Notes under the pieces: generated by a model
What the model was told of the DNA's origin: nothing
Seen by the model: only the letters and a program-made list of their open reading frames with translations
Databases searched by the model: none
Made by a program: the position numbers and the translations under genes
Assembly: GCA_946476985.1 (NCBI GenBank)
Contig: CAMKWS010000004.1
Location: 1-64,000, forward strand
Direction: 5' to 3'
DNA length: 64,000 bases
Origin: an uncultured Acetobacteraceae bacterium
Lineage (GTDB): Bacteria > Pseudomonadota > Alphaproteobacteria > Acetobacterales > Acetobacteraceae
Part shown: piece by piece, positions 1 to 9,981 of the stretch
Layout: the number at the start of each line of letters is the position of its first letter
How positions within the stretch are numbered: position 1 is the first letter of the stretch

Positions 1-5
1 ATGCA

Positions 6-2516
6 GTGCTCCATATACTAAAAAAGTGGCCCGCAAAAAGCCCTCAACCCAAGAGTAGGCTAGAACACCCAGCTCTTTATCATATGCTGGATGTTGCAGC
101 CGTTGCAGAAGTTCTGATCGAAACTTTCTTTTTTTCATCTGCCCTTAAACAGGCTTTTGTGGCTCTTGTTGGGTTGCATGACCTTGGTAAGTTTAGCGAG
201 AGCTTCCGTGCTATGTTGCGGGAGGGGATAGCGCAGGAGTTCCGGCATTGGGAGCTCACAGAAATCTTCCTGTATGAAAAAGATGAGTATTTGGAGGAAT
301 GGCTCGGTGGTGAAGAGGATGTTCGGGGTTGTTTGTATGCGTCTATAGCCGGGCATCATGGTCGTCCTCCGAAAGTGAGTCTTCAAGGAGATAAGTATGA
401 CGAATGTTTAGAAAAATTTGGTGAGGGAGCAGAGAGTGCGGAGGAGGTTTTAGAACTATTCCGCACGCTTTGGCCGGAGGCCTCTTTAGCGGAGCTGAAT
501 GAGGAGGATGCTATCCGCTTATCATGGTGGTTACCGGGCTTTTGTACAGTGGCGGATTGGGTTGGGTCGAACACGCTCTATTTTCCTCCAGTAGCTCCGG
601 AGTTGGACCCGCCAGCATATTTGGAGAAAGCCCGTGTGATAGCGCGTAAAGCTGTTCAGGAGGTAGGGCTTGGCAGCACAAATGCGCGGGATGAAGCGTT
701 ATTTTCTTTTACGCTGCGCCCGTTACAAAGTGCTTGTGTTGAGTTGTCTTTGCCGGATGGCCCTAGTTTGGTCATTTTGGAGGCAGAAACCGGGGCGGGT
801 AAGACGGAAGCGGCATTGCTTCTGGCGCAACGTATGGCTTTAGCTGGGAAAGGGCGAGGGTTGTTTTTTGCCCTCCCCACTATGGCAACGGCCGATGCGA
901 TGTTTGAGCGTGTTAAACAAAGCATTGGTAAGATGTTTGACAAGCCAACCCTTACTCTTGCGCATGGGCGGGCAGGTCTTTCGGTCCCTTTTCAAGATTT
1001 GGTTTTAGGGCAAAGCCGCACGGGTGAGGATGTACCGCGTCATGAGGCTACGAGTTCTGCATGGTTGGCTCATGATAACCGGCGCGCTTTGTTAGCAGAT
1101 GTCGGTGTTGGGACGATTGACCAAGCTTTGTTGTCGGTTCTTCCCGTGCGGTTTCAAACATTGCGGCATTATGGCTTATCCTCAAAAATTATAGTGGTGG
1201 ATGAGGTTCACGAGATGGGTGAGCCTTATATCGCGCAAGAGCTAGTCGCTTTGTTGAAAATGCATCGAGCGATGGGGGGATCGGCCATTTTATTAACGGC
1301 GACCTTGCCTTTGAGGTGGCGGAAAAAATTACTGGCAACATATGGTGGTGAGGCGCAGTCCTGCGCTTACCCCGCAATAACCGTAGCGGGAGGCGAGGCC
1401 GTTACCGCTTTTGCTGCGGATGAACGCCCCAAAAAAGGCCCGGTAAAAGTAGAGCGTCTCGGCACTATGGATGAAGCCGTGCATTATCTTACCGAATGTG
1501 CGGCGAAGGGGGCGGCTTGTGTATGGGTGCGCAATGCGGTTGATGATGCTATTGCTGCGGTAGAGGCTTTGCGCCAGCAAGGGATAGAGGCGCGGCTTTT
1601 GCATGCGCGTTTTGCGTTATGTGACCGTAAACGTTTGGAGCAAGAGGTCCTCTCTCGAGTTGGACGCGATGGTACTAGGCGTGACGGGTTTGTTTTGGTC
1701 TCGACACAAATTGTTGAGGCATCGTTAGACCTAGATTTTGATGTGATGGTCTCGGATCTTGCTCCTATGGGCTCTCTAATACAGCGTGTTGGGCGGTTAT
1801 GGCGGCATATGGACCGCCGCTCTGCTGCAAATCGTCCCGTGCCAGCACCGGTCTTGAAGGTTCTTTCACCTGACCCTGCGGTGATAGAGGGCGAGCGTTG
1901 GCTACAAGGGGCTTTGGGTAAGGGGGAATGGGTATACCCCCTGCCTGATATGTGGAGAACGGCCTCTGTTCTATTCCGTATTGGGCAGATTGAAGCTCCA
2001 GAAGGGTTGCGGAGCCTTATTGAGGCTGTCCATGGGGATGAGGCTGAACCAGTGCCATCCGTTTTAGAGAGCGCGGAAAATGAAAGATGGGGTAAGGATT
2101 CAGCGGCCAACAATTTAGCGTGTCTAAATATTGTCGCTTTAGAGGAGGGCTATCGTAAGGCTGGCAATGGAGCGGATGATGCGCGTTATCCGACACGTCT
2201 GGGTGATGAGACGAGAACATTAATGCTAGCGCGTGATACAGAGGCAGGCTTACGCCCTTGGGCGCAGGCTGATGGCAGCACTAATTGTGATGAGAAGGCT
2301 TTATGGCACTTATCGGAGCTTTCTGTGCGGGTTGCTAAAGTAGCGCAACTTGAATTGCCTGACCAAGATGTCCCAGCGATTCAGGCTATTAAAAAAGACT
2401 GGCCTCAATGGAAGCAAGCAAGCGTTACGCTATGCCCTGTGCAGGGGCCTGAAGGCGATATCTGTACGGGGCTGCATTATGACAGTGATAACGGGTTAAT
2501 ATTTTATAATAAATAG
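6..2516 (+). CDS. cas3: Type I-E CRISPR helicase-nuclease Cas3
   Basis: Nuclease-helicase recruited by Cascade to unwind and degrade target DNA. Visible: an N-terminal HD nuclease domain (H21, H26, HD pair H58-D59, H117-H118), then an SF2 helicase with Walker A (K266 in ETGAGKT), the Walker B box DEVH at 399-402, motif III LLTATLP, and the VSTQIVEASLD and QRVGRLWRH motifs. The length (836 aa) fits the I-E family (E. coli about 890). The GTG at base 6 is only a possible start: the frame is open to the window edge, so the gene may begin just upstream. First gene of the cas block; 86 bp separate it from cse1. The N-terminal WPAKS and HPALYHMLDV stretches match the usual beginning of I-E Cas3, so little can be missing. 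Confidence 0.95.
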   Translation: MLHILKKWPAKSPQPKSRLEHPALYHMLDVAAVAEVLIETFFFSSALKQAFVALVGLHDLGKFSESFRAMLREGIAQEFRHWELTEIFLYEKDEYLEEWLGGEEDVRGCLYASIAGHHGRPPKVSLQGDKYDECLEKFGEGAESAEEVLELFRTLWPEASLAELNEEDAIRLSWWLPGFCTVADWVGSNTLYFPPVAPELDPPAYLEKARVIARKAVQEVGLGSTNARDEALFSFTLRPLQSACVELSLPDGPSLVILEAETGAGKTEAALLLAQRMALAGKGRGLFFALPTMATADAMFERVKQSIGKMFDKPTLTLAHGRAGLSVPFQDLVLGQSRTGEDVPRHEATSSAWLAHDNRRALLADVGVGTIDQALLSVLPVRFQTLRHYGLSSKIIVVDEVHEMGEPYIAQELVALLKMHRAMGGSAILLTATLPLRWRKKLLATYGGEAQSCAYPAITVAGGEAVTAFAADERPKKGPVKVERLGTMDEAVHYLTECAAKGAACVWVRNAVDDAIAAVEALRQQGIEARLLHARFALCDRKRLEQEVLSRVGRDGTRRDGFVLVSTQIVEASLDLDFDVMVSDLAPMGSLIQRVGRLWRHMDRRSAANRPVPAPVLKVLSPDPAVIEGERWLQGALGKGEWVYPLPDMWRTASVLFRIGQIEAPEGLRSLIEAVHGDEAEPVPSVLESAENERWGKDSAANNLACLNIVALEEGYRKAGNGADDARYPTRLGDETRTLMLARDTEAGLRPWAQADGSTNCDEKALWHLSELSVRVAKVAQLELPDQDVPAIQAIKKDWPQWKQASVTLCPVQGPEGDICTGLHYDSDNGLIFYNK

Positions 2517-2623
2517 GGTGACTAAGATAGTATTTATAATCACATCAGAGTTGTGTCTATGCGGCTATTACTTGGTAGTTTTTCTATTTACAGTTTCTCT
2601 GAATGGTTTGCGAGGGGTTAACG

Positions 2624-4165
2624 TTGTTGAATCTCATCACGGATCCGTGGATTCCTGTAAAATGTAAAGAGGGCAGCCGGGTGATTGCCCCGTGGCAAAT
2701 AGCGGAGAGTGATGTACTATTCCCCGATTGGCCTAGGCCTGACTTTAACGTTGCGTGCTTGGAGCTATTAATTGGGCTTGTTTATATGGCAACCCCGCCT
2801 TCTGATAAGAAGGATTGGAAGGCACGTAAAAAGCCCGACCCGGAGGGATTAAAAACCGCGTTGGAGGCTTATGCTCCGGCTTTCTGTTTAATGGGGGATG
2901 GGCCGCGTTTCTTGCAGGATTATGATAAGCTTGATGGTGCGCCTAATCCTGTTGATATGTTGTTTATCGATAGTGCTGGCGGCCAGACGATGCGGAAAAA
3001 TCTGGATCTTATGGTCCACCGGCATCGTTATAAGCGTTTGACGCTGCCAGAGGCGGCCATGGCTCTCTACACCTTGCAGGATTTTGCGCCTGCTGGTGGT
3101 GCGGGGAATCGGACCTCTATGCGTGGTGGTGGCCCGCTTGTGACGATTTTAGACCCCGGTAACACATTGTGGGATTTAGTGTGGTTGAATGTGCCATTCG
3201 GCCAGCCTTGGATGATGAGGGATCTCCCATGGATGCGCCCGACCCGAACATCAGAGAAGGGGAAGGGGTCTGTACGGCCTAATGATGGTAAGGGGCAGGG
3301 GAAACCGGCATGTTCTTTTACAGTTGAGGCTTTTTTTGGTATGCCCCGCCGCCTACGTCTTGTAGGGGATGAGCAGGGGATAACGGGGGTTATCCAGAGA
3401 CCTTACGGGACGAATTATGAAGGGTGGGTACATCCTCTTAGTCCTTATTATCAGCCGAAATCTAAAAGTAGTGGCAAGCAGCAACTGGGAGAAATGCCAC
3501 TTCCCCGGCACCCGCGTGCGGGGCGGTTTGGGTACCGTAATTGGCTGGGTGTTCTTATTGCAGGGAAGCCTTCTCGTGAGGATGAAGAGGGTTTAGAGCA
3601 TCGGGCTTTAATTCTTCAAGAATGGGACGGGATGGATAGACCGACAGGGAAGCAAGTGTCTGTTATCGTCGCGGGTTGGGCTATGAGTAATATGAGCCCG
3701 TTAGATTTTGTTTTTTCACGCCAACCAATGCAGATTTGTTCGGCTGAAGCGGTAAGGCGTGTGAAACGTTTCATCGAGGCTGCGGAGATGGTGGCCTCTA
3801 TGTTGCATCAGGCTTTAGCTCCCCTTGTGGATAAAGGTGAAGCGCGTGATGCGCAGCGGGAGGAGTTCTATCTCAAGACAGAACCGGCTTTTTATGAGCA
3901 TTTTCGCGACATAGCCGAAGGTGGCAACCCGGCCGAGGCGTGGCTGGGTGAGATGCGGGCTCAAGCTTTGTCTCAATTTGATGCTTTAGCCAAGCCGGGC
4001 CTTTCTGAGCGTGGCATGAAGGAGATGAAGGCGATTGCAGAGGCGCGGAAGTTCCTGAGCATAGCGTTACATGGTCATGGCAAAAAAATAGGGGCTTTGT
4101 TGTTTCAGAAGTTAGGCCTCCCTGTTCCTACAACAAAAGCGCAGAAGAAGGGGCAAGCGGCATGA
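2624..4165 (+). CDS. casA: Cascade large subunit Cse1/Cas8e (CasA)
   Basis: Large subunit of the type I-E Cascade complex, which recognises the PAM and recruits Cas3. The protein begins with LLNLITDPWIPVK, the hallmark N-terminus of Cse1, and is about 513 aa, the normal length. An in-frame ATG lies at 2603, but the family N-terminus and an AGGGG ribosome site at 2613-2617 point to TTG at 2624 (or 2627) as the real start. The stop codon overlaps the next gene in an ATGA arrangement, so translation is probably coupled. The large-subunit family diverges quickly, so the name rests mainly on the N-terminal motif, size and locus position. I see no truncation. Confidence 0.93.
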   Translation: MLNLITDPWIPVKCKEGSRVIAPWQIAESDVLFPDWPRPDFNVACLELLIGLVYMATPPSDKKDWKARKKPDPEGLKTALEAYAPAFCLMGDGPRFLQDYDKLDGAPNPVDMLFIDSAGGQTMRKNLDLMVHRHRYKRLTLPEAAMALYTLQDFAPAGGAGNRTSMRGGGPLVTILDPGNTLWDLVWLNVPFGQPWMMRDLPWMRPTRTSEKGKGSVRPNDGKGQGKPACSFTVEAFFGMPRRLRLVGDEQGITGVIQRPYGTNYEGWVHPLSPYYQPKSKSSGKQQLGEMPLPRHPRAGRFGYRNWLGVLIAGKPSREDEEGLEHRALILQEWDGMDRPTGKQVSVIVAGWAMSNMSPLDFVFSRQPMQICSAEAVRRVKRFIEAAEMVASMLHQALAPLVDKGEARDAQREEFYLKTEPAFYEHFRDIAEGGNPAEAWLGEMRAQALSQFDALAKPGLSERGMKEMKAIAEARKFLSIALHGHGKKIGALLFQKLGLPVPTTKAQKKGQAA

Positions 4166-4734
4166 GTGAAAAACGATCAATCGGGGAAGAAGTCTTCCAA
4201 TGGTGGAAGCACCATATTGCCCCGCGCGAGCAGGGGCAATCTGAGGATGCAGCAGAGGGCAAAGCCCAAAAATCGGGAGGTCGTGACGCGCGGCAAGCTT
4301 CAGCGCGCGCTCTAAGTGCACGGTTACGTCGTAGCGCATATCCCGATATTTTGTTTGAGCCAGATGTCTCTCAGCTGGTTGTTAAGCTGGGTCTAGGTGA
4401 GCATCAGCTAAAGCCTTTTGCCCAGATGCTGCATGTTATTAGCTGTGTGCGTCACAATGTGCCTGATAGCTTAGCAAAGCGGTTAAAGGGCGCGGATGAA
4501 ACCCCTGTAATGTCGCATATGCGGTTTAAGAAGTTAATCACGGCAGAGAGAGATGAAGTCGCATCATTGTTGCGGCGTGCTGTCACCTTGGCAGATGAGA
4601 GATGCAATGTGGCGCGCCTTGCAGGGGATATGATGTTTTGGAACGACCAAACGCGTACGCGCTGGTGTTTGGATTATTTCGGGGTTCCGTCCGAATCTGA
4701 TTTAGGGAAAGAAGCTGATCCTAGCCAAGTTTGA
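4162..4734 (+). CDS. casB: Cascade small subunit Cse2 (CasB)
   Basis: Small helical subunit of type I-E Cascade (two copies per complex), which stabilises the crRNA-target hybrid. The 190-aa protein starts at the ATG that overlaps the casA stop (ATGA). It has the basic helical core typical of the family, including the segment RLRRSAYPDILFEPDV and a C-terminal stretch RCNVARLAGDMMFWND that resembles the Cse2 end. The family is poorly conserved, so the assignment leans on position between cse1 and cas7e and on size. The N-terminal 50 residues are highly polar, possibly disordered. A 40-bp gap follows before cas7. Confidence 0.9.
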   Translation: MSEKRSIGEEVFQWWKHHIAPREQGQSEDAAEGKAQKSGGRDARQASARALSARLRRSAYPDILFEPDVSQLVVKLGLGEHQLKPFAQMLHVISCVRHNVPDSLAKRLKGADETPVMSHMRFKKLITAERDEVASLLRRAVTLADERCNVARLAGDMMFWNDQTRTRWCLDYFGVPSESDLGKEADPSQV

Positions 4735-4774
4735 GTGTCTGTTTTTACCTGATAGATAGAGCGAGTGTTTTATC

Positions 4775-5845
4775 ATGACTGTTTTTGTACAATTCCATCT
4801 TTTGACGACATACGGCCCATCTAACCCTAATCGTGACGATATGGGGCGGCCGAAGCAGGCTGTGATTGGTGGCGAGACGCGTTTGCGGCACTCCTCACAA
4901 TCGGTAAAGCGTGCCCTGCGGGAGAGTGCCTTCTTTGCACAAGATCTTAAAGACCATATGGGTGTGCGGACTAAACGTCTTTACGCTTTGTTAATTGAGC
5001 ATCTTCGTGAGCAAGGGGTTAACGAGGATACAGCGCATAAAGCTGCCGAAGAAGTTGCGGCTGTTTTTGGTAAATTAGAATCCGCAGGTAAAGAGTCTAA
5101 AGAACAATTGGCGACGACATTAGCCTTTATTTCCCCAGAGGAACGGAAACGAGCTTACGATTTGGTTGATTCTGCCGTTGCAGGAGAGAAACTTCCTAAG
5201 GATAAAGACCTCAAAAAGATGGTCTTACAAAAGGCCGATGGCGCGGTAGATGTGGCTATGTTTGGGCGTATGCTGGCCTCTGATGCGGATTTTAACCGGG
5301 ATGCCGCTGTGCAGGTTGCGCATGCCTTTACGACTCATCGCTCTGTAGAGCAAGAAGACTGGTTCTCTGCGGTGGATGACCTCAATAAAAAGGAAGAAAC
5401 TGGGGCTGGGCATATTGGTGAGACAGGTTTTGGCTCTGGTGTATTCTATCAATATGTTTGCGTGAATGTGGATCTTTTGATTGAGAATTTAGCAGGCGAT
5501 AAAGCTCTTGCTTCTAAAGCTTTAGAGGCTTTGGCAAAAGGCTTAGCGCAAGCGACGCCTAGCGGTAAACAGAATAGCTTTGCGCATCATCCACGCGCTC
5601 ATTACATCTTGGCAGAACGTGGCGAGCAGGCTCCGCGTGATTTGTCTGGTGCCTTTTTTAAGGCTGTGAAGGGTGAGGATTTACTGGGTGAATCTGTTAC
5701 AAAATTAGAAGCTACCCGTAAAGCGATTGATAAAGCGTATGGTCAATGTTGGGCAGCAGAGGCCAAGCTGCATGTTGGTCATGATGCTGGGGAGACATTG
5801 GAAGGTATTGCTACATTTGCAAGCGACGCTGCGCGGGGTGCGTGA
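4775..5845 (+). CDS. cas7e: Cascade backbone subunit Cas7e (CasC/Cse4)
   Basis: Backbone protein of type I-E Cascade; six copies coat the crRNA spacer. The 356-aa product shows the family N-terminus (VQFHLLTTYGPSNPNRDDMGRPK), the LRHSSQSVKRALRES segment, FGRMLASDADFNRDAAVQVAHAFTTH and the GSGVFYQYVCVN strand. The length matches E. coli CasC (363 aa). ATG start, 40 bp after casB. Its TGA overlaps the ATG of cas5e by one base, part of the tight packing of this operon. Confidence 0.95.
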   Translation: MTVFVQFHLLTTYGPSNPNRDDMGRPKQAVIGGETRLRHSSQSVKRALRESAFFAQDLKDHMGVRTKRLYALLIEHLREQGVNEDTAHKAAEEVAAVFGKLESAGKESKEQLATTLAFISPEERKRAYDLVDSAVAGEKLPKDKDLKKMVLQKADGAVDVAMFGRMLASDADFNRDAAVQVAHAFTTHRSVEQEDWFSAVDDLNKKEETGAGHIGETGFGSGVFYQYVCVNVDLLIENLAGDKALASKALEALAKGLAQATPSGKQNSFAHHPRAHYILAERGEQAPRDLSGAFFKAVKGEDLLGESVTKLEATRKAIDKAYGQCWAAEAKLHVGHDAGETLEGIATFASDAARGA

Positions 5846-6540
5846 TGTCTTCTTATTTGGTGTTTTCGCTTGCAGCCTCTCTTGGGGCGATGGGCGAACT
5901 TGCCGGGCATGAGCGGCGCGGGTCGCTACTCTGGCCCGGTCGCTCTGCCCTCATTGGCTTGATGGGGGCAGCTTTGGGGATCCGGCGTGATGGTGATTTT
6001 TCTGGATTGGATAGGTTGAGAATTGATGTAGCGGTGTTTAATAGCGGTACTGCGCTACGGGATTTTCATACATTTCAGTCCGTTCCAGCTGCGGCAGTAA
6101 AAAAGCCTAATTCTCGGCCTGAGGCCTTGATGGCGGCAAAGGATAAACTGGGAACAGGGATTACCCTGCGTGATTATAGGGCCGGGGTATTATACGGTGT
6201 TGCCGTGCAGGGAGATGGGTTGGAAGATGTGCAGGCAGCGTTGCATAAGCCGTGTTTCACCCTTTATCTGGGGCGAAAGTCTTGTCCTCTTTCGGTTCCC
6301 CCTTGTCCAAAGCTTGTAGAAGCCGAGACGGTAGAAGAGGCTCTGGAGCATGTTACGGTGCCGACATGGTTTCCCCGTGGCATGATGGCGCAAATTCTTG
6401 TGGTTGGGGAGCCCGATGGTAGGGGAAGTGGGCCGTACGAAACGGTGCATGACTTACCATTGGATAGACAGCGCTGGCATTTTGCTCCGCGAGAGGTTGA
6501 ATTGCGTTCGGTATCTATTCAGGGCAGGAGGGCAGAATGA
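5845..6540 (+). CDS. cas5e: Cascade subunit Cas5e (CasD)
   Basis: Cas5-family RAMP protein that binds the 5' handle of the crRNA in Cascade. It begins with SSYLVFSLAASLGAMGELAGHERRGSLLWPGRSALIGLMGAALGI, the strand-helix pattern typical of CasD, and is 231 aa from the ATG at 5845. A GTG directly upstream (5842) is also in frame, so the exact start could differ by one codon. The start overlaps the cas7e stop by one base and the end overlaps cas6e by ATGA. Confidence 0.93.
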   Translation: MSSYLVFSLAASLGAMGELAGHERRGSLLWPGRSALIGLMGAALGIRRDGDFSGLDRLRIDVAVFNSGTALRDFHTFQSVPAAAVKKPNSRPEALMAAKDKLGTGITLRDYRAGVLYGVAVQGDGLEDVQAALHKPCFTLYLGRKSCPLSVPPCPKLVEAETVEEALEHVTVPTWFPRGMMAQILVVGEPDGRGSGPYETVHDLPLDRQRWHFAPREVELRSVSIQGRRAE

Positions 6541-7216
6541 ACTGGTATTTAAGTCGCATTAGCCTCTCTCGCAGTCCTGTTGTTCATGCACTGGAATATC
6601 TTCTGAAGTCGGATCAGCAGGGGCAGAAGCGGTCTGTTCAGCATAATATGCTGTGGTCTGCTTTTGCAGAGAACTCCGATCAGAAGCGTGATTTCCTTTG
6701 GCGTGCAGAAAGTGACGGAAGCTTTCTTACACTCTCTCCTCGTCTTCCACGGGAGGATAATGAGTTATTCACCAAGCCGATTGTAAAACCTTTTACGCCG
6801 TGCCTGAAGGCTGGGGATCGGTTGAGTTTTCAGCTTCAGGCTAATGCAACCCGGATGAAGCGCGATATTAGGAAACGTGTTGATGTTGTAATGGATGCGC
6901 TTCACTCCGTTTCGCAGGAAGAGCGAGCGGGGAAGCGGATGGAGATTGCGCAGAAAGAGGGTTTTGCTTGGCTAGCCCGACAGGGTGAGAAGGCTGGTTT
7001 TCGGCTGGAGAGCATGCGGGTTGAGGATTACCGTGTGGAAAGACTTCCTCGGTTAGATGAGGAGCGTAGGAAGAAGGCTTGGCCTCAGTTCGGTATTTTG
7101 GACATGGTAGGGCAGTTGGAAGTGACAGATCCAGAGGCCTTTCTAGCTCAGCTGGTGCGAGGGTTCGGTCGAGCTAAGGCTTTTGGTTGTGGTCTTATGT
7201 TGATCCGGCGGGCTTC

Positions 7217-7220
<4 letters not shown>
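6537..7220 (+). CDS. cas6e: crRNA-processing endoribonuclease Cas6e (CasE)
   Basis: Cuts the pre-crRNA at the base of each repeat hairpin and stays bound to the product. The 227-aa protein starts WYLSRISLSR like the family. It carries H36 in the QHNMLWSAF context, which aligns with catalytic H20 of E. coli CasE (LHQGLWHLF). It ends with the glycine-rich RNA-binding loop FGRAKAFGCGLMLIRR. ATGA overlap with cas5e; the TGA overlaps the GTG of cas1. Its presumed substrate, a palindromic 29-bp repeat, is present downstream. Confidence 0.94.
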
Positions 7221-8460
<1,240 letters not shown>

Positions 8461-8522
8461 TTTAAGTTGGTATGATCTTTGATACCAAAAAAAGTATGCA
8501 AAAACAGTTGGGTACGTGAAGA
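8461..8522 (+). promoter_or_regulatory. CRISPR leader
   Basis: 62-bp AT-rich stretch between the cas2 stop and the first repeat. It is taken as the leader because it abuts cas1-cas2 and the degenerate repeat is at the other end. It holds a short inverted repeat, GGTAT at 8469-8473 and ATACC at 8482-8486, and a TATGAT box at 8471-8476 without a clear -35. I found no clean IHF consensus. Confidence 0.7.
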
Positions 8523-9092
8523 GTGTTCCCCGCACATGCGGGGATGAACCGGTCCAAACCCTGAAAGAATAGTCATCGTTGCGGTGTTCCCCGCACATGC
8601 GGGGATGAACCGGCGGTGACAGATACGAGGCAGTTTTTCACCGAGTGTTCCCCGCACATGCGGGGATGAACCGGTTCAGCCGTGTCTGATATTGCACTGA
8701 CATTCGTGTTCCCCGCACATGCGGGGATGAACCGGTCTCGGCAAAAAATACACATTCGTGAGTGGCGTGTTCCCCGCACATGCGGGGATGAACCGCGGCC
8801 CTCCCGCAAAACGTAGAAAAGGCGGATGTGTTCCCCGCACATGCGGGGATGAACCGCGAGAGTGGATTGGCGAACGCGTCGTGCATCGGTGTTCCCCGCA
8901 CATGCGGGGATGAACCGGCGCTGGAATTGCTTGGGGCGCAGGCAACAGCGTGTTCCCCGCACATGCGGGGATGAACCGGTGAATCGGAATGTATGGGCCC
9001 AGTCTGTCCCGTGTTCCCCGCACATGCGGGGATGAACCGGTCGGAAGGGTCACTCCCATTCTGTAAGATGTGTGTTCCCCGCACATGCGGGG
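8523..9092 (+). CRISPR. Type I-E CRISPR array, 9 full repeats plus 1 degenerate terminal repeat
   Basis: Nine identical 29-bp repeats start at 8523, 8584, 8645, 8706, 8767, 8828, 8889, 8950 and 9011, an exact 61-bp period, so each of the nine spacers is 32 bp. The repeat begins GTGTTCCCCGCACATGCGGG and continues GATGAACCG; the inner CCCCGC/GCGGGG palindrome and the GATGAACCG end are the type I-E signature. The tenth copy at 9072 matches for 21 bases and then diverges (TGTATTG instead of ATGAACCG), marking the distal end. The spacers differ from one another and I recognised none elsewhere in the window. Transcription is expected left to right. Confidence 0.98.
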
Positions 9093-9410
9093 TGTATTGT
9101 GGAAGGAAGCGTATGTGGAGAATATTTTTATAGAAACAAAGTATATTCCATGAATAATACGATCCTATGCAGTATTAATTTATGAAATATGCTGATTTTT
9201 ATAGGATTTTTGAGGTGTTTTGCATATTTTCATAGTGATTATTTTTGGTTTTTATAATATTATATATTATGTTTTGATGGTTAACTAAAAAATGTTATTT
9301 TGATATTTATTATTAACAATATATTGTGAATTTTATAATAAACTAGTGGCGACTGTTTAGTTTCTTTGCAGGTTCTGTTCTTGTAAAGTTTCATCAGGGA
9401 TGCCCTAGTT
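9093..9410. other. AT-rich non-coding stretch between the CRISPR array and an Rrf2 gene
   Basis: About 318 bp without a credible gene, markedly AT-rich between 9120 and 9350 with many TTTAT/TATAAT-like words. It must contain the promoter of the downstream Rrf2 gene (ribosome site AGGGA at 9396-9400). No repeats of the CRISPR type, tRNA or clear terminator are seen in it. Confidence 0.6.
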
Positions 9411-9863
9411 ATGTATCTGAGAAATGAACGTATTTTTACAGCTCTCACCATTATGTTAGATGTCGCTTTCTATGCAGGGAGAACGGGGGTTGTGAGTGGA
9501 GCTTGCATTGCAAGCCGTAACCACATGGTACGCCGTGGTATCGAACCAATCTTACAAGCACTGACACGCCATGGTTTGTTAGAGAGTGTACGTGGCCCTG
9601 GGGGTGGTTACCGGGTGGGGCGTCCTCCACGGTTGATCACACTACGTGATATTGCTGTGGCTTTGGGGGTGGAAGAAAAACATTATGGGGTGGGGGTACC
9701 GTTCTCACCTCTTATGAAGATGGTGTTGTATCCATTTTGGGCGGGATTGAACGGTGCGATTGCTTTACGCTTAGGTGAGGTGACCGTTGCGGACCTTATT
9801 GCACAGGCTGAATATGAGGGAATGAAGCGACCTAAAGCGGGGCCGTTGAGTTTTTCTATATAA
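9411..9863 (+). CDS. Rrf2-family transcriptional regulator, next to sulfite reductase operon
   Basis: 150-aa winged-helix regulator of the Rrf2 family (relatives: IscR, NsrR, CymR). The N-terminal helix-turn-helix spans about residues 1-65, with recognition-helix region VRRGIEPILQALTRHGLLESVRGPGGGYRVGRP, the family signature. It has only one cysteine (residue 32) and lacks the three-cysteine Fe-S cluster of IscR/NsrR, so it probably senses a metabolite or a partner protein. It lies 118 bp upstream of cysG in the same direction. A clear paralogue sits beside cysK at 21164. Control of the sulfur genes is inferred from position; CymR of Bacillus is a known Rrf2 regulator of cysteine metabolism. 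Confidence 0.85.
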   Translation: MYLRNERIFTALTIMLDVAFYAGRTGVVSGACIASRNHMVRRGIEPILQALTRHGLLESVRGPGGGYRVGRPPRLITLRDIAVALGVEEKHYGVGVPFSPLMKMVLYPFWAGLNGAIALRLGEVTVADLIAQAEYEGMKRPKAGPLSFSI

Positions 9864-9981
9864 GTGATAATGCGGGATAAGGAGTTGCGAGAGATTATTA
9901 TCAACTATATTTTTTAGTTATTTATTTAATTTAACTGTATAATATGTTGATTTTGAATCAATTTTATCATTTTCTAGGTAA

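Noticed and set aside
8573-9086. Several open frames on the minus strand with repeated SSPHVRGT / VHPRMCGEH / RFIPACAGN
   Set aside because: These are translations of the CRISPR repeat in three frames, a known artefact of 61-bp periodic arrays.
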